NCBI GenBank assembly: GCA_937998865.1
Contig: CALLBR010000011.1
Location: forward strand, 20,684 to 84,683
Length of the DNA stretch: 64,000 nt
Source of the DNA: an uncultured bacterium
Lineage (GTDB): Bacteria; Nitrospirota; Thermodesulfovibrionia; Thermodesulfovibrionales; Thermodesulfovibrionaceae
Reading direction: 5' to 3'
The translations under genes were made by a program, and so were the position numbers. The notes beneath the pieces are model-generated. The model ran no database searches. It saw only the letters and a program-made list of their open reading frames with translations, and was not told where the DNA came from. This document shows, piece after piece, positions 29,594 through 40,444 of the stretch (position 1 is its first letter; the number at the start of each line of letters is the position of its first letter).

Positions 29594-31036
29594 GGTTAAA
29601 TAATACACCATACCATTTCGATAATACCAAATTATAGCTCTTCCTCTTGTTTGACTAGCAACTTTGTTAAAATCTTTTACATTATTTATTTTTTGATTGT
29701 TGATTTCAATGATCACATCACCTTGTCTTAAATATCCTTGAGCCGGAGCATCCTCCTCAATAGAGGATATGATCACACCTGTAATTCTATTTGGAATTTT
29801 AAGCTGATTTCTTAACTTTGGTGTCAAATCCTCTACGTATATCCCAGCAAGGGGAGATTGAATCTCTGAAAATTGTTCCTCTGATGGTTTCTCAACAATG
29901 GTAGCTGTTAGAGTGTAAAGCTTGCCATTTCTTATTATCTCTAATTTTACAACCTTTCCAGGAGGTGTACTAACTACAAGATTTCTCAAATGTGCAGAAT
30001 CCTCCACATCTTTTCCGTCAAAACTAATTATTATGTCTTTCATTTTCAATCCAGCTTTATCTGCAGGGCTCCCTTCCTTCACATCAGTTACAACAGCACC
30101 TTTAAGTTCTTTCATATTGTTTTCTTTTGCCAATTGGGTATCTAAATCCATTACACCTACTCCAAGCCATCCACGAATCACCTTTTTATGTTTTATTAAA
30201 TTATCCATTACAACTTTTGCCATATTACTTGGTATTGCAAAACCTATTCCTTGATATCCTCCTGTAGTGCTAAATATAGCAGTGTTTATTCCTACAAGTT
30301 CTCCTCTAACGTTTACCAAAGGACCACCGGAGTTTCCAGGGTTTATGGCTGCATCTGTTTGTATAAAATCTTCGTAATCAGCAATTCCTACATTAGCTCT
30401 ACCCGTAGCACTTACAATGCCGCTTGTTACGGTAAGATTTAAACCATAAGGATTACCAACTGCAATGACAGTCTCTCCCACTTTGAGTTTATCTGAATCA
30501 CCCCACTTTATTGCTCTTAATACTTCTGCTTTAATTTTTAGCACTGCTAAATCTGTTTTTGCATCAAAGCCCACTATAGTACCGTCAAAGACTCTTTTGT
30601 CATAAAGCTTTACCTTAATCTCATCAGCACCCTTTATGACATGATAATTAGTTAAAATATAACCATTGGCACCATCTACAATTACTCCTGAGCCCAGAGA
30701 GGTTTGAGTATACTCTCTTGGTCTATCAAAAAATCCTCTGAATTCTTCATCAAAAAATCTCCTAAAGAAAGGATCACTGAAAGGAAAAGGAATAGTAGGT
30801 CTTTTAATTTTTTTTGTTGTGTAAATATTTACTACCGAAGGTCTGATTGCTTGGACAACTTCTGCCATGGCATTACCGATTTTTGATAGAGTCTCTTGAG
30901 ATTCTTTTGAAATCTGATAGTCCTCAGAAAATCCCTTGCTTTGAAATTCGAAGTTTGAGGCTATTATTAAGCCTATAGCTACGCCAATTAAGATTAGTAA
31001 TGCTGATGAAATAATGAATTTTTTATTTTTAAACAT
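29576..31036 (-). CDS. degP: Do/HtrA family serine protease with two PDZ domains
   Basis: TNYHVIKGAD, DLAVLKI, TDAAINPGNSGGPL; two PDZ regions. Confidence 0.95.
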   Translation of the reverse strand: MFKNKKFIISSALLILIGVAIGLIIASNFEFQSKGFSEDYQISKESQETLSKIGNAMAEVVQAIRPSVVNIYTTKKIKRPTIPFPFSDPFFRRFFDEEFRGFFDRPREYTQTSLGSGVIVDGANGYILTNYHVIKGADEIKVKLYDKRVFDGTIVGFDAKTDLAVLKIKAEVLRAIKWGDSDKLKVGETVIAVGNPYGLNLTVTSGIVSATGRANVGIADYEDFIQTDAAINPGNSGGPLVNVRGELVGINTAIFSTTGGYQGIGFAIPSNMAKVVMDNLIKHKKVIRGWLGVGVMDLDTQLAKENNMKELKGAVVTDVKEGSPADKAGLKMKDIIISFDGKDVEDSAHLRNLVVSTPPGKVVKLEIIRNGKLYTLTATIVEKPSEEQFSEIQSPLAGIYVEDLTPKLRNQLKIPNRITGVIISSIEEDAPAQGYLRQGDVIIEINNQKINNVKDFNKVASQTRGRAIIWYYRNGMVYYLTLDVGK

Positions 31037-31046
31037 TTTTAACCTC

Positions 31047-31691
31047 CTATTTTTGAAGCTTTTGCCAATCTTTTAAAAATTTTTCAATTCCTATATCTGT
31101 TAGAGGATGTTTTATTAATTGCTGTATGACTGAAAAGGGAATTGTGGCAATATCTGCGCCGATTCTTGCTGCTTCAACAACATGAATAGGATTTCGGATG
31201 CTGGCAACAATTACTTCTGTTTCAAAGGCATAATTTTCAAAAATTATCTGAATATCCCTTATAAGATCCATACCAAAATGACTTATATCATCCAGTCTAC
31301 CAACAAAAGGACTAACATAAGTAGCACCAGCTTTTGCAGCAAGTAATGCCTGTGAAGGAGAGAAAACCAAAGTTACATTTGTCTTTATTCCTTCCTGAGA
31401 AAGCTTCTTAACAGCCTTTAATCCTTCCTCTGTCAAGGGAATTTTTATCACTATGTTGGGAGCAATCTTACTAAGCTGAATAGCCTCTTTAATCATTTCT
31501 TCATACTTAACAGATACTGCCTCAGCACTTACGGGACCATCAACAATTTCACATATTTCCTTTAATAGACTAATAGGTTCCTTACCTTCCTTTGAAAGTA
31601 AGGAGGGATTAGTTGTTACTCCATCAATAACTCCCAGTTCCCAAGCTTTCTTAATCTCTTCAATATTAGCCGTATCAATGAAAAATTTCAT
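31047..31691 (-). CDS. fsa: fructose-6-phosphate aldolase/transaldolase (short TalC type)
   Basis: [61 protein letters not shown]. Confidence 0.95.
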   Translation of the reverse strand: MKFFIDTANIEEIKKAWELGVIDGVTTNPSLLSKEGKEPISLLKEICEIVDGPVSAEAVSVKYEEMIKEAIQLSKIAPNIVIKIPLTEEGLKAVKKLSQEGIKTNVTLVFSPSQALLAAKAGATYVSPFVGRLDDISHFGMDLIRDIQIIFENYAFETEVIVASIRNPIHVVEAARIGADIATIPFSVIQQLIKHPLTDIGIEKFLKDWQKLQK

Positions 31692-32485
31692 TATTCTTCC
31701 TCCTCTATAACTTTTATTACAAAATTTTCTCCTTCTCTCTCTATGATTAAACCAAAAAAAGGTGCTATATCAAGAAAACTTCTCCCTAAAATAAGAGGCA
31801 AAACATCATCTGAAATAGATAACTTTTCTTTAAGCCAATCTCTTAGGTATAAATCATATAAGATCATTTCAGCAATTTTATCAGTATTTTCACTCTTATC
31901 TTTTTTTAATTCCTCTATTAAATCCTGAAATCTATAAAGAGAGCACTTTTCCTCTTGTTTTTTTATTACTTCCTTTAGCAACTCTATTTTACCAAATAAA
32001 TCAGACCTTGTTAGTCTTGACCTTTCAATACCTGTTAAGGTAATATTTTGCGACCAGCATTCATAAATTCTGCATACTGAAGGCCTTTTTTCATATATAG
32101 TACATCCTTCCTCTGGATCATAAAACAAACAAGTATAGGTTCCAAATATAGGCTTTATTTTTATCAATTCCATGGAGGTATAATAAATCTCTCCATCTAT
32201 AGAAGAACGTATCGTCTCTCCTTCTCTTATGGTGTAGATGTCTCTTTCAGAGATAATTCCTTCTATAAGAAGTGGCATATCCTCTTTAAGAATTATTGGA
32301 GTATCTCTTCTACAACATTCTCCACAGCGTTCACAGTCCTTTTTTGTGGAAAACTTCATTTTTTTTGATTTTCCATCGGGATCATAGCCAGTTATATAAT
32401 GAGTATTTTTTGTCTCTTTTTTTTCAGGTCTATAGACAGTCCCATCGGGTAATAATATCTCAAATTTGGAATTTTCTTCTGACAT
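31691..32485 (-). CDS. YkgJ family cysteine cluster protein
   Basis: [16 protein letters not shown] ... [25 protein letters not shown]. Confidence 0.88.
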   Translation of the reverse strand: MSEENSKFEILLPDGTVYRPEKKETKNTHYITGYDPDGKSKKMKFSTKKDCERCGECCRRDTPIILKEDMPLLIEGIISERDIYTIREGETIRSSIDGEIYYTSMELIKIKPIFGTYTCLFYDPEEGCTIYEKRPSVCRIYECWSQNITLTGIERSRLTRSDLFGKIELLKEVIKKQEEKCSLYRFQDLIEELKKDKSENTDKIAEMILYDLYLRDWLKEKLSISDDVLPLILGRSFLDIAPFFGLIIEREGENFVIKVIEEEE

Positions 32486-32486
32486 T

Positions 32487-33626
32487 TTATTCTCCTTTCA
32501 ATAGATTTTTTTGAATAAATTCAATATAGTGCATTACTTTCTTATTTTCCATCATATATTTAAACTGAATTATACAGTTAGGACAAGAGCTTATTAACAT
32601 ATCTGCTTTTTCATATTCTAAAACTTTTTTTTTGAGAATATCCATAGATTCTTTTTCAAAGAGAAAGGAAAAAAGTCCAGCAAAACCACAACACCCTTCT
32701 TTTTTTTCTAAGGAGACACCTTGCTTTTTTATAATTTCCATAATCTTATTGGTATCTTTAATATAATTTGATGAATGGCATGATACATGAAAATATACTT
32801 GGAGGTGACTTTTTATGTCTTGAAAAATATTATCACTATTCTCAAGCAAATCTGCAAAATTTAAAATTTTTACATTTTCACCTGTAAGGTCTTTATACTG
32901 AGAACTCAAAAAATGCGCGCACGTGGAACAGGGGGTTATAACTCCATCAATTTGAAAAGATTTATAGATATTTATATTTTTCAAAGCTAAAGACAAAATC
33001 TCCTCTTTAAATCCTGCCGCTAAGAGAGGTGCACCACAACAACTTTGTTTAGGAATTATAATCTCAAAATTGGCTTTAGATAAAAGATCTATCATTGCTT
33101 CCCTTAAGGAAGGCATGAGATAATTAACAGAGCAACCTAAAAAAAGAGCTACTCTTCCTTTAGGTTTAATTTTATTAAAAATCTTTAAATTTTTTGTAAA
33201 TTCATGGCTTTTGTCAAAAACCCTTAGTTTATCAATTAATTTTAAAGGAAAAATCTTTATTTTTTGTAAAAAAGAACTTAAAGGGCTTATTTTCTCTAAA
33301 ATTTTAAGTCCTGTAAATGCTAGATGAGGATAGAGGGAGAAATATTTAAAAAGATAAAGTTTAGAATCTTTGGTAATTTTTTGCCTTGCCTCATACATAA
33401 AATCTGGAACATTTATCCCTAGAGGGCATTTAGAAAAACAACTTCCACATAAAAGACAGCTAAAAATTCGCTCTTTCAAAGCATTGCTGTCTGGCACAAG
33501 GCCTTCCTGAAAAAGATAAAAAAGATGAAGTCGTCCCCTTGGACAAAAAGCTTCACTCATAAAGACTTTATAACTGGGGCAAATTTCTTTACATTTTCCA
33601 CATCTATTACAATCTATTGATTCCAT
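32487..33626 (-). CDS. (Fe-S)-binding protein, GlcF/HdrD-like (two 4Fe-4S, CCG domains)
   Basis: CNRCGKCKEICP, CLLCGSCFSKCPLG, SCCGAPLLAAGF, KEGCCGFAG. Confidence 0.92.
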   Translation of the reverse strand: MESIDCNRCGKCKEICPSYKVFMSEAFCPRGRLHLFYLFQEGLVPDSNALKERIFSCLLCGSCFSKCPLGINVPDFMYEARQKITKDSKLYLFKYFSLYPHLAFTGLKILEKISPLSSFLQKIKIFPLKLIDKLRVFDKSHEFTKNLKIFNKIKPKGRVALFLGCSVNYLMPSLREAMIDLLSKANFEIIIPKQSCCGAPLLAAGFKEEILSLALKNINIYKSFQIDGVITPCSTCAHFLSSQYKDLTGENVKILNFADLLENSDNIFQDIKSHLQVYFHVSCHSSNYIKDTNKIMEIIKKQGVSLEKKEGCCGFAGLFSFLFEKESMDILKKKVLEYEKADMLISSCPNCIIQFKYMMENKKVMHYIEFIQKNLLKGE

Positions 33627-33631
33627 TTAGT

Positions 33632-35143
33632 CTAATTAAAAGATAGTTTATCTTGATGGATATGATAATTTTCTTGATGGACAGTGAAGTCTTTTTTGAT
33701 TGTAATTCTAACTCTTTTGGCATTTTCAATTTCTTCTAAAGAATCCCTCTCTTCATCAGTAAGTAAATCAGCCACCTGAGGATGAACAACAACAGTTATC
33801 TCTGTTCCTTCTTTGGGAGTTAAAAATTTTAGCTTTCTGAGTATCTCATAAGCAATTGATCTTATACTCATTACTCTTCCCTTGCCTTCACAATAAGGAC
33901 AAGTATCGCAAAGTATATGTTCAAGACTCTCCCTGGTTCTTTTTCGAGTCATTTGAACTATCCCCAGTTCAGTGATATTATATATGGTTGTTTTAGCTCT
34001 ATCTTTTTTCATCGCCTCTGCCATAGCATTAATAACTTTTTGTTTGTTTTCATCTTTTTCCATATCAATAAAATCTATAAGTATTATTCCACCCAGATTG
34101 CGAAGTCTTATCTGATAAGCAATCTCTTTTACTGCTTCAAGATTCGTTCTTAATATAGTATCTTCTAAGTTCTCTTTCCCAACGAATTTACCCGTATTTA
34201 CATCAATAACAGTCATTGCCTCTGTTTGATCAATTACAATATATCCACCTGATTTCAACCAAATCTTTCTCTCAAGAGCTCTATCTATGTCTACTTCAAC
34301 GCCAAAAGCATCAAAAATTGGCTCATCCCCTTCATAAAGTTCTATCTTATCTGCAATCCTAGGAAAATAAACATGGGCAAATTCCTTCAATCTATTCCAC
34401 TCCACATAGCTATCAATTATTAATCTGTCTACATTCTGATTCATAAAATCTCTTAAACTTCTTAAAATGAGATCAAATTCACTATGAACTAATGCTGGTG
34501 CAGGAACTTTATCTTTCTTTTTTTGAATATTATCCCAAAGAAGCAAGAGAAAATCAATATCTCTCAGAATTTCCTCTTCCGAGGCATCTTCACTTACAGT
34601 TCTCATAATTATTCCAAAACCCTGAGGCTTTACTTTTGTTGCTAGATCCTTTAATTCTTTTCTCTTTTCTTCATCTTCTATCTTTCTGGATATACCTACA
34701 TGTTCCATTCCAGGCATTAAAACCACATATCTTCCTGGAAGAGTAATCCTTGATGTAACTCTGGCACCTTTTGTTCCTATAGGATCCTTCGCCACTTGCA
34801 CAAGAATTTCCTGTCCCTGCTGGACAAGTTCTTCAATAGAGGTCTCTTTGAAATCAATTTTCGATAAAAATTCTGTTTCTTCTTCGGTTTCTAAAAAAGG
34901 ATAAAGATCTTTAATACCTCCCCTTATGTCATCTATGTAAAGAAAGGCTGCTTTATCTAATCCGATATCAACAAAGCATGCTTGCATACCTTTTAATACC
35001 TTTATTACCCTTCCCTTGTAAATATTACCTACAAAGCTGGAGTCTCCTTTTCTTTCAATATAAAACTCCACAACTTGTCCTCCTTCAAGAAGAGCAACTC
35101 GGTATTCCTGTTTTGTTACATTTATTAATAGTTCATTACTCAA
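33632..35143 (-). CDS. rng: ribonuclease G (RNase E/G family)
   Basis: S1-like NIYKGRVIKVLKGMQACFVDIGLDKAAFLY; MTVIDVNTGKF; GGIILIDFIDM; CDTCPYCEGKG Zn-link. Confidence 0.96.
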   Translation of the reverse strand: MSNELLINVTKQEYRVALLEGGQVVEFYIERKGDSSFVGNIYKGRVIKVLKGMQACFVDIGLDKAAFLYIDDIRGGIKDLYPFLETEEETEFLSKIDFKETSIEELVQQGQEILVQVAKDPIGTKGARVTSRITLPGRYVVLMPGMEHVGISRKIEDEEKRKELKDLATKVKPQGFGIIMRTVSEDASEEEILRDIDFLLLLWDNIQKKKDKVPAPALVHSEFDLILRSLRDFMNQNVDRLIIDSYVEWNRLKEFAHVYFPRIADKIELYEGDEPIFDAFGVEVDIDRALERKIWLKSGGYIVIDQTEAMTVIDVNTGKFVGKENLEDTILRTNLEAVKEIAYQIRLRNLGGIILIDFIDMEKDENKQKVINAMAEAMKKDRAKTTIYNITELGIVQMTRKRTRESLEHILCDTCPYCEGKGRVMSIRSIAYEILRKLKFLTPKEGTEITVVVHPQVADLLTDEERDSLEEIENAKRVRITIKKDFTVHQENYHIHQDKLSFN

Positions 35144-37548
35144 GGTTCAACCAACCTCCCATCATATCCGTACATGCCTAATCTTTTTATTTGAAACTCT
35201 TTAGAGGAAACACCCCAAAGGGCTTCAACAATTTCATTAATTCTGGCTTTTACTTCACTATCCTTAACTATTATACATATATCATTATCATAAATTTGAA
35301 ACTCTAAAACAAAATCTCTCAAAGAATAGCTCTTTCCATCCCTTACTATTTCTATACTTTCAATAGGAAGATGGGGCACAGAAGGGACATTGACAATTTT
35401 ATATTTATAGGCTTTTATAAAAGCACTTAGCGATGGACTCTGGGGTGGAACTAACTTGGCATCCTTTATTTTAATGCCTTCTGGAAGAAGGTTGTTTAAT
35501 TGATGAAGATATTGTACTTTAAAGGAGCCATATATTTTTAGATCAAAATATTCGCATTCACTCTCTATACCTACAGGGAGGGAAGGGCAAAAGGATATTT
35601 CAATTTTTGGATGAAATCCCTTTGACAGTACAAAAGGAATGTTTGCTCTTCTTATAGCTCTTATAAGAACACTAGAAAGTTCAAGCTGAGAGAGATATTT
35701 CATGAGTCCTAATTTGGTATGACAAAATCTGATAGTATTTATTTTGCTATCCTGAATATTTGCCTGGGATTTTGAAGGTTCATCAATTGAAGGTGAAAAT
35801 TCAGTGTCTATTCTATTATTTGATTTACAACCTAATCCACAGCCTTCACATTTTATAGTACAATCATTACTTTTTTGTTCTTTTAAAGCTCTCTCGAATT
35901 CTTTAATTAGAAATTCTTTTCTAACTCCCACATCTATAAAATCCCAAGGAAGCGCTTCTTGAAAGGAAAAACTTTTTGAGGCTTTTTCAAATAGATCAAT
36001 GCCTGTTTCCTCCATAGCTGAGAGCCATCTATTAAAATCAAAAAATTCTGTCCATGCTGAAAGTATCTCTCCCCTACACCATACTTTGTATATTACTTCA
36101 CCAACACTTTTATCAGCCCTTGACAAAGCTCCTTCAAGAATACTCATTTTAGGATTGTGTCCCTTGTAATGAATTTTACCTCTATGGAAGCTTTCTCTTA
36201 AAAAATCAAGTTTTTGCTTCATCTCTTCAAAAGAAATCTGGCCAAGCCATTGAAAAGGTGTATGAGGTTTTGGTACAAAAGGTGAGACAGTAATATTGAT
36301 ATCTACAAACTTTTTTGTAAAATTTTTTGCCATTTTTAAAATACTCTTTGATAACTTCACGATTTCTTCAATATCCTCTTGTGTTTCAGTGGGTAGACCT
36401 ATCATGAAGTAAAGTTTTATTGTATGCCAACCTTCTTCAAAAAGAAGTCTGCAAGCTCTCTCAATATCTTCATTCGATATATTCTTATTTATCAAAAATC
36501 TCAACCTTTCTGTGGCTGCTTCAGGTGCAATGGTAAAGCCTGTTTTTCGTGTAATTTTTATCTTTTTAAGAAGCTGTCCAGTTACTTTGTCTGCTCTTAT
36601 AGAAGGCAGGGAAAGGGCGATGCCTTTTGAAGAGAAATTATTATTTAAAGCATCGATTAATTCCATCAAATAGGGATAATGTCCAATACTAAAAGAAAGA
36701 AGAGAGATTTCTTCGTACCCCGTATTTTCTATGGATTTTTTTGCTATATCTAAGATTTTCTCAGGCTTTCTAATTCTAAGAGGTCTATAAATCATTCCAG
36801 CCTGACAGAACCTACAACCAGAAGGACAACCTCGTGAAACCTCAATAGAGAGGCGATCATGGACAATTCTCATATAAGGTACTATGGTTGATAGGGGGAA
36901 ATCGGCTTCCTCTAAGTTTGAAATGAATCTTCTTTTTACGATTTTTTCTCCCTCGTAGGGAACATAAAAACCCTTTATTTGGCTGATACCTTTTAGAAGA
37001 GTTTCTTTTTCACTGCCTGATTCTTTCCATTCCTTGTAGAGATTTACCAATTCCACTACAGCTTCCTCTCCCTCCCCAATGAGAAAAGCATCTATAAAGG
37101 AAGACATGGCTAAGGGATTAGCTGTACAAGGACCACCAGCTACTACAAGAGGATATTCTCTTTTAAGTCTGTCTTGCCATTTTAAGGGAATACCTCCAAG
37201 ACTAAGCATATTTAAAACAGTAGGATAGGAAAGCTCATACTGAAGACTAAAACCTACAATATCAAATTTACAGAGAGGAGTTTTTGTCTCCAGCGACAGT
37301 AAAGGCAACTTATTTCTTCTCATGTAATCCTGTAGATCAACCCAAGGGGAAAAAACTCTTTCTGCCCTAACAAAAGGTATCTTATTTAAAATATGATAAA
37401 GAATTTTTAAACCCAGATGAGACATTCCAATTTCATAGACATCAGGAAAACAAAGGGCAAAACTTATAAGATTTTTTCCTTCCTTTGAAATACAATTAAT
37501 CTCACTGTTTATGTATCTTGTGGGTTTTTCAAAATATAGAAGATTCAT
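35140..37548 (-). CDS. TIGR03960-type B12-binding-like radical SAM protein fused to DUF2344 (TIGR03936)
   Basis: EVSRGCPSGCRFCQAGMIYRP radical SAM cluster; C-terminal MKYLSQLELSSVLIRAIRRANIPFVLSKGFHPKIEISFCPSLPVGIES. Confidence 0.93.
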   Translation of the reverse strand: MNLLYFEKPTRYINSEINCISKEGKNLISFALCFPDVYEIGMSHLGLKILYHILNKIPFVRAERVFSPWVDLQDYMRRNKLPLLSLETKTPLCKFDIVGFSLQYELSYPTVLNMLSLGGIPLKWQDRLKREYPLVVAGGPCTANPLAMSSFIDAFLIGEGEEAVVELVNLYKEWKESGSEKETLLKGISQIKGFYVPYEGEKIVKRRFISNLEEADFPLSTIVPYMRIVHDRLSIEVSRGCPSGCRFCQAGMIYRPLRIRKPEKILDIAKKSIENTGYEEISLLSFSIGHYPYLMELIDALNNNFSSKGIALSLPSIRADKVTGQLLKKIKITRKTGFTIAPEAATERLRFLINKNISNEDIERACRLLFEEGWHTIKLYFMIGLPTETQEDIEEIVKLSKSILKMAKNFTKKFVDINITVSPFVPKPHTPFQWLGQISFEEMKQKLDFLRESFHRGKIHYKGHNPKMSILEGALSRADKSVGEVIYKVWCRGEILSAWTEFFDFNRWLSAMEETGIDLFEKASKSFSFQEALPWDFIDVGVRKEFLIKEFERALKEQKSNDCTIKCEGCGLGCKSNNRIDTEFSPSIDEPSKSQANIQDSKINTIRFCHTKLGLMKYLSQLELSSVLIRAIRRANIPFVLSKGFHPKIEISFCPSLPVGIESECEYFDLKIYGSFKVQYLHQLNNLLPEGIKIKDAKLVPPQSPSLSAFIKAYKYKIVNVPSVPHLPIESIEIVRDGKSYSLRDFVLEFQIYDNDICIIVKDSEVKARINEIVEALWGVSSKEFQIKRLGMYGYDGRLVEP

Positions 37549-37607
37549 AACTTAATTAAAACAGAGTGAGGGCTTTTTAAGCAATTTTTTGAGAGAGAAT
37601 ATTTTAG

Positions 37608-37646
37608 TAGCTATATTGGGGGCTACAACCCCCTGTTATATAGCTA
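37608..37646 (-). terminator. strong hairpin overlapping the flgE stop codon
   Basis: TAGCTATAT-t-GGGGG-ctacaa-CCCCC-tgtt-ATATAGCTA inverted repeat; no clear U-tract. Confidence 0.45.
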
Positions 37647-38915
37647 TCTTACAATGTTCATTAATTCATTAAGCATATTATCAGTTGTTGTAATGACTCT
37701 AACATTTGCCTGATAAGCTCTTTGGGCAGCAATCATACGAATAAATTCTTCTGCTAAGTCCACGTTGCTTGATTCAAGAGAATTTGCATAAATGGTTCCC
37801 ACTCCCACTGTCCCTGGCGCTCCATAGGTGGGATTTCCTGAAGAATAGGATTCGAGAAAGAGGTTCTTCCCTACTTTTGTTAGGTTATAGGGTGCTACAA
37901 ATTTGGAAAGCACCACTTGAGCTACATTCTTTACCTGGCCATTAGTAAAAACTCCTGAAATCACTCCGTTCTGATCTACGGTAACAGCTATTAAATTTCC
38001 AGAAGAGTATCCATTCTGAGTCTGAAACACAACAGCGTTGGGAGAGCCATATTGGGTTGTGTCTTGGAAATTAATTGTTATGGTGGCAGTCTGTGCTCCC
38101 CAGGGTGTGAAATCAAAATTAAAGGAAGTATAAGGTGGAGTGTTAGTAAGAGCTCCCGTATTATTAAAATTTAATGTATAGGGAACCAAACTCACCTCTG
38201 CATAAATTGGATTATTTGGATTATTACTGGTATCGTATACCACATGGGCATCCCAAGTATTTACACCAGTTTTATTAAAATACATGTAGACAAGATGGGG
38301 ATTACCTAAGCTGTCGTAGACAGTTATTGCTGTAGAGTAGTTATAGTTGTTATTAGTAGGCAGACTACTATTTCCTGTAACAGGGTATGTCCAAGTTTTA
38401 GTTGCCTCTCTTGAGTCCAGGTTTAGTTGAGCCCTTATTTCACTTGTTGCTCTTGGATCACTCATTAATCCAGCTAAATAAACATCACCTATACCACCAG
38501 TTATATTTCCCATAGCATCCATTAAATAAGCCTGAAGTCTGTAGCCATTTGGATCAACAACATATCCCTCTTTGTCCAATCTAAATTGGCCTGCTCTTGT
38601 GTAGTAGGTTGGACCATTTGGTTGTCTTACAACAAAAAATCCATCTCCTTCTATTGCCAAATCAAGTGGATTTGCTGTGGTCTCAAGAGTACCTTGAGTA
38701 AACATTTTCTGAATATCAATAATCATGGTACCACGCCCCACTTGCATAGCCGATGTACCACTTAGTGTTTGACTTATTATGTCTCCAAAATTAGCTCTAC
38801 TTGACTTAAATCCTACAGTATTAGCATTGGCAATATTATCTCCAATGACTGATAGAGCAAGTCCATTAGCATTGAGACCGCTTATCCCAGTGAATAAGGA
38901 TGTTAACATACCCAT
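37644..38915 (-). CDS. flgE: flagellar hook protein FlgE
   Basis: SLFTGISGLNANGLALSVIGDNIANANTVGFKSSRANFGD; C-terminal NVDLAEEFIRMIAAQRAYQANVRVITTTDNMLNELMNI. Confidence 0.96.
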   Translation of the reverse strand: MGMLTSLFTGISGLNANGLALSVIGDNIANANTVGFKSSRANFGDIISQTLSGTSAMQVGRGTMIIDIQKMFTQGTLETTANPLDLAIEGDGFFVVRQPNGPTYYTRAGQFRLDKEGYVVDPNGYRLQAYLMDAMGNITGGIGDVYLAGLMSDPRATSEIRAQLNLDSREATKTWTYPVTGNSSLPTNNNYNYSTAITVYDSLGNPHLVYMYFNKTGVNTWDAHVVYDTSNNPNNPIYAEVSLVPYTLNFNNTGALTNTPPYTSFNFDFTPWGAQTATITINFQDTTQYGSPNAVVFQTQNGYSSGNLIAVTVDQNGVISGVFTNGQVKNVAQVVLSKFVAPYNLTKVGKNLFLESYSSGNPTYGAPGTVGVGTIYANSLESSNVDLAEEFIRMIAAQRAYQANVRVITTTDNMLNELMNIVR

Positions 38916-38926
38916 TTTATTACCTC

Positions 38927-39340
38927 CTAAGCTTTGATTTCTCTAATTTGACTCATAGAAAGATAGTTATCACCCACATCAATCTTTAACTTTCCATCTT
39001 CCAATGCAATACCTTGCGCCACATATTCTTTCCCATCAGTAGTGATTATGGTTTTACCAATTATGTTTGATCCAATCATTAAAGCATTTGAATAAATCTG
39101 ATAAGTTGTCAATTCTTCTAAAGTTTTATTCATATTAATAATTTGTTCAAGTGTTGTCATGGCAGTTAATTGTCCCATAAACTCCGTATCCTTTAGTGGG
39201 TTTAAAGGGTCTTGATACTTAAGTTGAGCAGTAAGAAGCTTAAGAAACGCTTCTTTATCAAGTTTATTATTACCTGATACCTTTTTGCCTTCCTGAAACA
39301 TATAGATAGGGTTTTCAAAGATAGATGTTATTTCTGACAT
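38927..39340 (-). CDS. flgD: flagellar hook capping protein FlgD
   Basis: LDKEAFLKLLTAQLKYQDPLNPLKDTEFMGQLTAMTTLEQI. Confidence 0.95.
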   Translation of the reverse strand: MSEITSIFENPIYMFQEGKKVSGNNKLDKEAFLKLLTAQLKYQDPLNPLKDTEFMGQLTAMTTLEQIINMNKTLEELTTYQIYSNALMIGSNIIGKTIITTDGKEYVAQGIALEDGKLKIDVGDNYLSMSQIREIKA

Positions 39341-39352
39341 AGTTTAGTCCTC

Positions 39353-40411
39353 CTAAGCAAAATATTCTAAAAATTTTTGTTCTCTTTTATTCTTTTTCTG
39401 ACCTGATGAGGTATCGTAATAACCTTTGTATTCTCGATTAGAATCAAGAAGAAAATCAGAAACTTTTACTCCTGAAGATTGAAGATTACTTTTAATCTCT
39501 GGTATTAGATTTGTTATCATCTCTTTCACCTGAGGGTAATCAACTCTCATCTCTGCTTTTATACCTGAAGTCTCCATAGATAGTTTAATTAAAATTTTCC
39601 CAAGTTCTGGTGGTTCAAGATGGACAACAAGAGTTTTTTGTGAATTGAAAAATCCTTTAAAAATAATGTCTGAAATCTCATGAAGTCTTGTTATAGGTAA
39701 TGCAACTTTTTGTGAATTATCTATTTGTGTAATGTTGGTGTGAGAGCTACTCAGGTGCGAAAATGTATTATTATTTGTCTTTTGCTCTCTTGCCTTCACT
39801 GTATCAATGAGGGATTCTTTCTCGGTATTTAAGTACTCCAAATTAATGAAATTGCTCTTTTGTTTATTGTCTAAAAGAGGTTCACTTTCTAATTTAAATA
39901 GGGACTTTATTGAAGAGTTTTCTTCTTTAAAAATTTGTGTGTTTTTTATAACCTCTTCTAAATTATCAAGAGAATTTATTGAAAGTCTTTCATCCTTTCT
40001 GTTTGAGGGGATTAAAGAGGGATTAATCTCGCCTCTTAATTTCATAGTATTTGTAATATCTATGTTTTCACCTTTGTCTATGGTAATTATTCTATAGAGA
40101 GGGATTAATTCTTCTTTCAGATTTTCAAAATTTTTCATCAAGTTTTCAAGGTGAGAGAAATTTTGCAACTCTAAGGGCGTAAAAGGCATAAAAGGTACAA
40201 ATAGGAGTGATCCTAAATTTGCTGATTTTTCTCCTTCAGAAAGGAGGTTCAAAAAATCTTTTAAAAAGCTCTCTATTTCTGCCTTTGTTTCATTTTGATT
40301 TAGAGAGTTTTCCTTTATCAGATTTATCTGGCTTAACTTTATATTTACTCCGTTTATCATGCAAAAAAGAAAATCAAAATAAATGCCATAAAAAAACTGG
40401 CTTTTTTCCAA
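39353..40411 (-). CDS. fliK: flagellar hook-length control protein FliK
   Basis: C-terminal LVVHLEPPELGKILIKLSMETSGIKAEMRVDYPQVKEMI; position upstream of flgD. Confidence 0.88.
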   Translation of the reverse strand: MEKSQFFYGIYFDFLFCMINGVNIKLSQINLIKENSLNQNETKAEIESFLKDFLNLLSEGEKSANLGSLLFVPFMPFTPLELQNFSHLENLMKNFENLKEELIPLYRIITIDKGENIDITNTMKLRGEINPSLIPSNRKDERLSINSLDNLEEVIKNTQIFKEENSSIKSLFKLESEPLLDNKQKSNFINLEYLNTEKESLIDTVKAREQKTNNNTFSHLSSSHTNITQIDNSQKVALPITRLHEISDIIFKGFFNSQKTLVVHLEPPELGKILIKLSMETSGIKAEMRVDYPQVKEMITNLIPEIKSNLQSSGVKVSDFLLDSNREYKGYYDTSSGQKKNKREQKFLEYFA

Positions 40412-40444
40412 AATTTTAGCAGTACAAAAGGAGGAAAATTTTTC

